Source: Flavobacterium quisquiliarum
Lineage (GTDB): Bacteria > Bacteroidota > Bacteroidia > Flavobacteriales > Flavobacteriaceae
Direction of reading: 5' to 3'
DNA length: 64,000 nt
Assembly: GCF_019308285.1 (NCBI RefSeq)
Contig: NZ_WWEM01000031.1
Span: 372,001-436,000, forward strand
Position 1 is the first letter of the stretch. Each line of letters begins with the position of its first letter. Shown one piece after another: positions 58,880 to 64,000 of this stretch. The notes under the pieces are model-generated. The model was not told where the DNA came from. It saw nothing but the letters and a program-made list of their open reading frames with translations, and did not search any database. A program made the translations under genes and the position numbers.

Positions 58880-60211
58880 TTGAAATTCATAAAAAGTCTA
58901 TATCTGAATAATTTCTTCTTCTATGTGCTGATTGGCATAATAGGATTATTTGTTTGTGCTTTTATTTTCCCAAACATGTACAATGCTGTTTGGCTTGTTG
59001 TTTTGGCTTTGGGAACTTTTTTAGTGCTTGATCTTTTAATTCTGTACATCGCCAAAACTGGACTGGAAGCAGAACGAATTACGCCTGAAAAATTATCCAA
59101 TGGAGATTTAAATCCGATAAAGATTAATTTAAAGAATCATTATAATTTTCCAGTTTCAGTTAAAATAATTGATGAAATTCCGTTTCAGTTTCAGGTTCGT
59201 GATTTTAAAATTATCAAAACCATAAAAGCAGCAACACAAAAAGAAATTGGTTATGACCTCCGTCCAACAGAGCGTGGGGAATATCATTTTGGCGCTTTAA
59301 ATGTGTATGTTTCTTCGCCGTTAAGATTAATTTCTAGAAGATTTACTTTTGATAAAGATCAGATGGTTCCGACTTATCCCTCTTATATTCAATTGAGAAA
59401 ATACGATTTAATTGCTTTTTCTAACAATTTGTTTCAATACGGAATTAAAAAAATCCGTCGAATTGGACATACAATGGAATTTGAGCAGATTAAGGAATAT
59501 GTTCAAGGCGATGATTTAAGAACCTTAAACTGGAAAGCCACCGCAAAGAGAAATTCTTTGATGGTCAATCAGTTTCAGGACGAAAAATCACAGTCGGTTT
59601 ATATGGCAATTGATAAAGGCCGTGTCATGCAAATGCCTTTTGATGGTTTGAGTTTGTTGGATTACGCTATCAATTCTTCTTTGGTTTTATCGAATGTTAT
59701 TCTGAAAAAACAAGACAAAGCGGGACTTTTTGCTTTTTCTAAAAAGGTAGAAAATAGAGTTTTTGCAGAAAGAAGAGGTTCGCAGATGCAGAAAATCCTC
59801 GAAACTTTATACAACATAAAAACCGATTTCTTCGAAAGTGATTACAGTCGATTATATGTTGATATCAAGAAAAATATCAATCAAAGAAGTTTGATTATTC
59901 TGTATACCAATTTTGAAACTATGGATGGATTAAATCGTCAGTTGCCTTATTTAAAAGGGATTGCGAAAAGTCATTTATTGGTTGTGGTTTTCTTTCAAAA
60001 CACAGAATTGAACTCCATTATCAATAAAAAAACAACTACGATTCAAGAAGTTTACGATAAAGTAATTGCAGAAAAATTCATGTTTGAAAAACGTTTAATC
60101 GTCAATGAATTAAAGAAATACGGAATTCATTCGGTTTTAACACAGCCAGAAAATCTTACACTTGACGCAATCAACAAATATTTGGAAATTAAGTCCAGAG
60201 GAATTTTATAG
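58880..60211 (+). CDS. DUF58 domain-containing protein (VWA-like partner of MoxR)
   Basis: 443 residues. The start codon is TTG (58880), because an in-frame stop lies two codons upstream and the family N-terminus (KFIKSLYLNNFFFYVL) begins here. Two helices (about 14-58) are followed by a periplasm-facing or soluble region with RAEITPEKLSNGDL-like strands, then the DUF58 motif GDDLRTLNWKATAKRNSLMVNQF (about 205-230) and a VWA-like fold (VYMAIDKGRVMQMP with the MIDAS-type Asp, about 240). The next gene is an unrelated orphan, so the operon probably ends here. Confidence 0.92.
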   Translation: MKFIKSLYLNNFFFYVLIGIIGLFVCAFIFPNMYNAVWLVVLALGTFLVLDLLILYIAKTGLEAERITPEKLSNGDLNPIKINLKNHYNFPVSVKIIDEIPFQFQVRDFKIIKTIKAATQKEIGYDLRPTERGEYHFGALNVYVSSPLRLISRRFTFDKDQMVPTYPSYIQLRKYDLIAFSNNLFQYGIKKIRRIGHTMEFEQIKEYVQGDDLRTLNWKATAKRNSLMVNQFQDEKSQSVYMAIDKGRVMQMPFDGLSLLDYAINSSLVLSNVILKKQDKAGLFAFSKKVENRVFAERRGSQMQKILETLYNIKTDFFESDYSRLYVDIKKNINQRSLIILYTNFETMDGLNRQLPYLKGIAKSHLLVVVFFQNTELNSIINKKTTTIQEVYDKVIAEKFMFEKRLIVNELKKYGIHSVLTQPENLTLDAINKYLEIKSRGIL

Positions 60212-60265
60212 AAGTTGTGTGCGTCTTTCCAAAATGTAAATAACTGTCGTCTAAAAAAGAAAATT

Positions 60266-60568
60266 ATGAATAGAATTGAATTACCAATTTTCACATATAT
60301 ACTTCAATTTAGAGAAGGAACTTACTGTTCACAAGTTAAAGCCGAAAACATTGAATCTTCCATTTTTAAATGGTTTGAAAAAATTAAAGAAGAAAAAAAC
60401 GAAATAAAGTTTCTAGGAAATAAAACACTTAATGATATTGAATTCAAAATTAACAATCAAACAAATATCCCAACAAAACTTGACAGATTAAATAATGTTT
60501 GGTTTTTGCATTTCAGCTCAAAAACTGGTTCATTTTTTATAAACATTATTAAAACATCGAATTCCTGA
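60266..60568 (+). CDS. Hypothetical protein, orphan
   Basis: 100 residues from the ATG at 60266; the longer frame opens at a non-family start. No signal peptide or membrane helix. The sequence is Asn/Lys/Phe-rich (RIELPIFTYILQFREGTY, SSIFKWFEKIKEEKNEIKF, RLNNVWFLHFSSKTGSFFI) and I recognise no domain. It lies 54 bp after DUF58, in a place where the module usually ends. Could be a real small gene or a newly arrived one. Nothing further can be said. Confidence 0.5.
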   Translation: MNRIELPIFTYILQFREGTYCSQVKAENIESSIFKWFEKIKEEKNEIKFLGNKTLNDIEFKINNQTNIPTKLDRLNNVWFLHFSSKTGSFFINIIKTSNS

Positions 60569-60605
60569 TCTCTCAATCTTAAACTTTTGTAATTCAAAAA
60601 AAACA

Positions 60606-60636
60606 TAAAAAGCGAATAATAGCTTTATTCGGTTTT
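60606..60636 (+). terminator. Terminator after the orphan gene
   Basis: CGAATAA / TTATTCG stem (7 bp) with AAAA upstream and TTTT downstream. Confidence 0.55.
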
Positions 60637-60741
60637 ACCTTCTTTTTGTCCTTGCATTAATTTATAGTTACATTACGTTATCACGTAAAAATTGCTTTAT
60701 TAAATTACTTAGTTTTGAATTCTATTTCAAATTAACAAGTA

Positions 60742-61821
60742 ATGAAAAAAGCTTTTTTTATTCTGACCATTCTATTGAGCCTTAAATCTCTAGCTCAAAA
60801 AACAGAAAACATCATTATTATCACTACAGATGGTTTTAGATGGCAGGAAGTTTTCAAAGGAGTTGATCCTGCAATTGCCAATGACAAAAAATTCAATCAA
60901 GGAGACAGCGCTTATATTTATAAAAAATATGCTGATGCCGATATCAAAGAAGCCCGTAAAAAACTCATGCCTTTTTTCTGGTCTGAAATCGCTTCGAAAG
61001 GACAGATTTATGGTAATAGAGATTTAGGAAATAAAGTTGATGTTGCTAATCCGTATTGGTTTAGTTATCCCGGTTACAGCGAAATCATGACTGGAAATGT
61101 GGATCTGAAAGTCAATTCAAATAGCTACAAACCTAATCCGAATGTAAACGTTCTCGAATTTTTAAACCAGCAGTCTAAGCTAAAAGGAAAGGTTGCTGCA
61201 TTTGGTGCTTGGGATGCTTTTGACCGAATTCTAAACGAAGAAAGAAGCGGATTTACAGTAATTTCTGCTTTTGATAAAGTCGGCGGAAATAAACCAACAG
61301 CCGCTCAAAAACTATTAAATGAAATGCGTGACAGTTCGTTTAAACCATTCCACATGGATGAATGTCTGGATGTTTTTACGCATTATCAGGCTTTAGACGA
61401 ACTAAAAACGAAAAAACCAAAAGTACTTTATATTGCATATGGCGAAACTGACGAATGGGCACATCATGCACAATATCGTTCATATTTGGATGCAGCGAAT
61501 CAGGTTGACAAATGGATTCAGGAAATTTGGACTTTTGTTCAAAATGATCCGCAGTACAAAAACAAAACGACCTTATTTATAACCGTAGATCATGGACGCG
61601 GCGACAAAGTAAAAGCACAATGGACAGATCACGGTGCTGATGTTCCAGGCGCTTCTGAAATTTGGTTTGCTGCAATGGGACCAGAAATTGCACCAAAAGG
61701 CGAGATTAAAACCGAATCTCAATTCTATCAAAAACAATTTGCCCAAACTCTCGCCAAAATAATGGGATATGATTTTAAAACCGATCATCCTGTTGAAAAA
61801 GAGATTTCAGAATTATTCTAA
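60742..61821 (+). CDS. Alkaline-phosphatase-superfamily hydrolase
   Basis: 359 residues. A signal peptide (FFILTILLSLKSLAQ) is followed by the superfamily metal site IIIITTDGFRWQEVF, the nucleophile region WFSYPGYSEIMTGN (Thr/Ser), the second metal set AYGETDEWAHHAQYRSYLD and FITVDHGRGDK, and GADVPGASEIWFAAMGP at the end. The pattern fits nucleotide pyrophosphatase/phosphodiesterase or sulfatase-like members; the substrate is not clear. It is exported. The downstream DUF2167 gene is 42 bp away, same strand, possibly co-transcribed. Confidence 0.85.
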   Translation: MKKAFFILTILLSLKSLAQKTENIIIITTDGFRWQEVFKGVDPAIANDKKFNQGDSAYIYKKYADADIKEARKKLMPFFWSEIASKGQIYGNRDLGNKVDVANPYWFSYPGYSEIMTGNVDLKVNSNSYKPNPNVNVLEFLNQQSKLKGKVAAFGAWDAFDRILNEERSGFTVISAFDKVGGNKPTAAQKLLNEMRDSSFKPFHMDECLDVFTHYQALDELKTKKPKVLYIAYGETDEWAHHAQYRSYLDAANQVDKWIQEIWTFVQNDPQYKNKTTLFITVDHGRGDKVKAQWTDHGADVPGASEIWFAAMGPEIAPKGEIKTESQFYQKQFAQTLAKIMGYDFKTDHPVEKEISELF

Positions 61822-61863
61822 AACAACCAAAACCATAAATAATTTTTAACCAATTAAACCCAA

Positions 61864-62793
61864 ATGAAAAAAACGTTATTATTTTTATTGTTATCGATCC
61901 TTTCGATTTCAAAAATCAGCGCACAAGAGCCTGATACTTTAAAGGCATTTTATGACAAAATTGACAAATCTTTCAAGTATGAAACTGGAAAAATTACGCT
62001 TCCTGAAGGAGACGGATCATTAAATGTCCCAAAAGGATTTAAATTTTTAAATGCCGAGCAAACCCAAAATGTCTTGACTAATTTATGGGGAAATCCAGAA
62101 GACAAATCGATTCTTGGTTCTCTTGTTCCAGACGGAAAAGGGGTTACACATGCTGACAGCTGGATGTTTGTAATCAGTTATCAAGGCGATGGTTACGTTA
62201 AAGACGATGATGCAGATGATATTGATTATGATGATCTTCTAAAAACCATGAAAGAAGATGTTGCTGCCGCGAATACCGAAAGAAAAACTGCAGGTTATCC
62301 TGAGGTTCAATTAATTGGCTGGGCATCCAAACCATTCTATGATAACAACCTAAAAGTATTGCATTGGGCAAAAGAATTGCAGTTTGGAGAAGATAAAAAT
62401 CATACTTTAAATTACGATTTAAGAGTTTTAGGACGAAAAGGAATGTACAATATTTCTGCTGTTGCTGGAGTAGATCAATTAGCAGAGGTAAAAGCAAGCA
62501 TTCCTGGAATCATCAAAAGTGTTGAATTCAATGACGGACATAAATATCTTGATTTCGATGCTGACACTGATACTGTTGCCGCTTGGACAATCGGTGGTTT
62601 AGTAGCTGGAAAAGTATTGGCAAAAGTTGGATTCTTCGCTGTTTTAGCAAAATTCGGAAAGTTCATAGTAATTGGAATTATCGCTGCTTTTGCCGCAATA
62701 AAGAAATTCCTTTTTGGAGACAAAGACCAAGTAGTTACAAGACCTGAAGAAGAGACCGCTCTTTTAGAAGAAAACAATCCTACTGAAGAGTAA
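61864..62793 (+). CDS. DUF2167 domain-containing membrane protein
   Basis: 309 residues. A signal peptide (TLLFLLLSILSISKISAQ) is followed by the DUF2167 region (about 25-260): TGKITLPEGDGSLNVPKGFKF, LVPDGKGVTHADSWMFVISY (split motif), DLLKTMKEDVAAANTERK, QLIGWASKPFYDNNLKVLH. One C-terminal membrane helix (about 262-286, AVLAKFGKFIVIGIIAAFAA) and a charged tail complete it. Family role unknown. The same layout is found in other Bacteroidota and proteobacteria. Confidence 0.9.
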   Translation: MKKTLLFLLLSILSISKISAQEPDTLKAFYDKIDKSFKYETGKITLPEGDGSLNVPKGFKFLNAEQTQNVLTNLWGNPEDKSILGSLVPDGKGVTHADSWMFVISYQGDGYVKDDDADDIDYDDLLKTMKEDVAAANTERKTAGYPEVQLIGWASKPFYDNNLKVLHWAKELQFGEDKNHTLNYDLRVLGRKGMYNISAVAGVDQLAEVKASIPGIIKSVEFNDGHKYLDFDADTDTVAAWTIGGLVAGKVLAKVGFFAVLAKFGKFIVIGIIAAFAAIKKFLFGDKDQVVTRPEEETALLEENNPTEE

Positions 62794-62803
62794 CAATTTT
62801 TTA

Positions 62804-62873
62804 TTAGCCACGAATTCACTAATTATTTTTTAACTCAACTGTGAGAAAAAATAATTCATGAATTTTTGGCTAA
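62804..62873. repeat. 28-bp inverted repeat after the DUF2167 gene
   Basis: The left arm 62804-62831 (starting TTAGCCACGAATTCAC) and right arm 62846-62873 (ending TTTTTGGCTAA) match at 24 of 28 positions. It reuses the CCACGAATTCAC words of the elements at 8000 and 38254. Confidence 0.8.
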
Positions 62874-62887
62874 CCTTTTTTAACAAA

Positions 62888-62914
62888 CCTACAAGGTTTT
62901 AAAAATCTTGCAGG
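62888..62914. repeat. Near-palindromic CCTACAAGGTTTT element
   Basis: CCTACAAGGTTTTAAAAATC followed by TTGCAGG reads almost the same on both strands. It is a short relative of the arms at 58774-58859. Confidence 0.65.
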
Positions 62915-62937
62915 AAGAAAAAAACTCTGTACCTTTG
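62908..62937 (+). promoter_or_regulatory. Promoter of the RNA methyltransferase gene built from repeat text
   Basis: The -33 TTG (62908-62910) lies in the preceding palindrome. After a 19-bp spacer the -7 box TACCTTTG (62930-62937) is perfect and part of the CTCTGTACCTTTG word string. The start codon is at 62967. Confidence 0.6.
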
Positions 62938-62966
62938 CCCCTCTGCAACTTTGAGCCTTAAAAAAA

Positions 62967-63755
62967 ATGAAACAAATCACGTCTGTTCAAAATCCGTTTA
63001 TTAAATCTTTGGTTTTACTTCAGGAAAAAGCCAAAGCCAGAAAACAAACCGGAACTTTTTTGATAGAAGGACAACGTGAAATTTCATTAGCCATAAAAGG
63101 CGGTTACGAAATTGAAACAGTTTTATTTTTACCTGAATTAGTTACTGAAAATGAAATCAATAAGCTAATTCAAAATCCATTTCAACTGATAGAAATCAAT
63201 AAAGAAGTTTATCAGAAATTGGCTTATCGTGATACTACTGAAGGTATTTTGGCTGTAGCCAAAACCAAATCTTTAAAATTATCAGACTTAAAATTATCTG
63301 AAAACCCTTTAATTCTGGTTGTCGAATCTTTAGAAAAACCGGGAAATATCGGCGCTGTTTTACGAACTGCTGATGCTGCAAACTTAGACGCCGTTTTAAT
63401 CGCCAATCCTAAAAGTGATTTATATAATCCGAATATTGTTCGTTCCAGCGTTGGATGTCTTTTTACCAACCAAATTGCAACGGGAACCTCTGAAGAAATT
63501 ATCGCTTTTTTAAAAGAAAAAAAGATTAATTTCTACAGTGCTACTTTACAAAATTCAACTTCCTATCACACCCAAAATTTTACTACTCCAACTGCTTTAG
63601 TTGTTGGAACCGAAGCCACAGGTTTAACACAACAATGGCGTGACGAAGCAACACAGAATATCATTATCCCAATGCAGGGAGAAATCGACAGCATGAACGT
63701 TTCTGTTGCCGCAGCTATTTTAATTTTTGAAGCCAAAAGACAGAGAGGATTTTAG
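62967..63755 (+). CDS. SpoU/TrmH-family RNA methyltransferase
   Basis: 262 residues. The N-terminal substrate-binding domain (about 1-95, SVQNPFIKSLVLLQEKAKAR, GTFLIEGQREISLAI) is followed by the SPOUT knot domain: ILVVESLEKPGNIGAVLRTAD (motif 1 with its Asn), LIANPKSDLYNPNIVRSSVG, LVVGTEATGLTQQWRDEA (motif 2) and DSMNVSVAAAILIFEAKRQR (motif 3). It methylates a ribose 2'-O in rRNA or tRNA; RlmB-like is most likely but not certain. The TAG stop is inside the first unit of the 7-bp tandem repeat. Confidence 0.92.
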   Translation: MKQITSVQNPFIKSLVLLQEKAKARKQTGTFLIEGQREISLAIKGGYEIETVLFLPELVTENEINKLIQNPFQLIEINKEVYQKLAYRDTTEGILAVAKTKSLKLSDLKLSENPLILVVESLEKPGNIGAVLRTADAANLDAVLIANPKSDLYNPNIVRSSVGCLFTNQIATGTSEEIIAFLKEKKINFYSATLQNSTSYHTQNFTTPTALVVGTEATGLTQQWRDEATQNIIIPMQGEIDSMNVSVAAAILIFEAKRQRGF

Positions 63756-63851
63756 ATTTTAGATTTTAGATTTTAGATTTTAGATTTTAGATTTTAGATT
63801 TTAGATTTTAGATTTTAGATTTTAGATTTTAGATTTTAGATTTTAGATTTT
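63748..63851. repeat. 7-bp tandem repeat (GATTTTA), about 15 copies
   Basis: About 104 bp of uninterrupted GATTTTA units (14.9 copies). The first unit overlaps the last codons and stop of the methyltransferase gene, so one unit is coding. It is followed by AGTCGCTTCGCTCC and further short direct words. Confidence 0.95.
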
Positions 63852-64000
63852 CTAAAAGTCGCTTCGCTCCTTTTAAAAAAAAAATTACTTCGCTTTGCGT
63901 ATTTAAAGTCTTTTAGATTATTTTAAATTGATATTGATTTTTGACATTGACATTGATATTGGAATTTGGGATTTAAAAAATTGGAATTTACTTTCTTTTT
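63852..64000. other. Intergenic word-repeat region at the window end
   Basis: CTTCGCTCC / CTTCGCTTTGCG, TTGACATTGACATTGATATT and TTGGAATTTGGGATTT are short, imperfectly repeated words. CTAAAAG (63852) has an inverse copy CTTTTAG near 63911. No gene is visible before the window ends. Confidence 0.5.

Noticed and set aside
1..64000. CRISPR array, IS element or prophage
   Set aside because: No direct repeat with regular unique spacers, no transposase, integrase or phage gene. The repeats found are inverted or a simple 7-bp tandem.

Overview
The window looks like a chromosomal segment of a Flavobacterium-type member of the Bacteroidota. The support is low G+C DNA, promoters of the TTG-N19-TAnnTTTG kind, almost no Shine-Dalgarno sequences, a protein with a type B type-IX-secretion C-terminal domain beside a PorP/SprF partner, fused SecDF, lactate-dehydrogenase-like malate dehydrogenase, and many lipoproteins and TonB-dependent receptors. 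I saw no rRNA, tRNA, CRISPR array, transposase or prophage gene.

Layout. 1-6563: an outer-membrane metal or siderophore uptake block (PepSY membrane protein cut by the window edge, two TonB-dependent receptors, a DUF4198 protein). 6688-8000: an amino-acid permease broken by a one-base frameshift. 8254-13060: a lipoprotein, valS, a DUF1573 protein and a second lipoprotein. 13208-18925: a three-gene surface operon on the minus strand (type-IX-secreted repeat protein, PorP/SprF, OmpA/TPR protein), followed by a PDZ aspartyl protease. 20503-25885: plus-strand housekeeping genes (aminotransferase, folE, a four-helix-bundle gene, cysS, yidD, lgt). 25893-36743: minus-strand PagL-like protein, secDF, mdh, gyrB and two asparagine synthetase paralogues. 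37177-44232: GreA/B-like protein, GNAT acetyltransferase, a beta-barrel protein, PhzF and a 1004-residue TPR protein. 44525-51902: ftsE and a glycan locus (four glycosyltransferases, an FdtA-type cupin, a flippase and an acyltransferase-like protein). 51910-54682: TRIC-type channel, PH-domain protein, CsgG-like protein and RDD protein. 54703-60211: the SpoIIM/DUF4129/DUF4350/MoxR/DUF58 operon. 60266-63755: an orphan, an alkaline-phosphatase-superfamily enzyme, a DUF2167 protein and a SpoU-type RNA methyltransferase, ending in a 7-bp tandem repeat.

The most unusual feature is a set of about a dozen imperfect inverted repeats lodged in intergenic gaps. Their arms are built from short, repeated 'words'. 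Most are ORF-less hairpins of 35-140 bp. One (22562-23040, between folE and cysS) encloses a four-helix-bundle (S23-type) ORF so tightly that the arms end 3 bp before the start codon and begin 14 bp after the stop. This is the architecture of 23S rRNA intervening sequences, but outside rRNA. A related word string lies in frame inside valS, and other copies supply promoter boxes or sit inside operons.

The second notable point is the tandem asparagine synthetase pair. One copy is canonical. The other has lost the glutaminase nucleophile (Cys2 to Ser) and two glutamine-binding residues while keeping the synthetase site.
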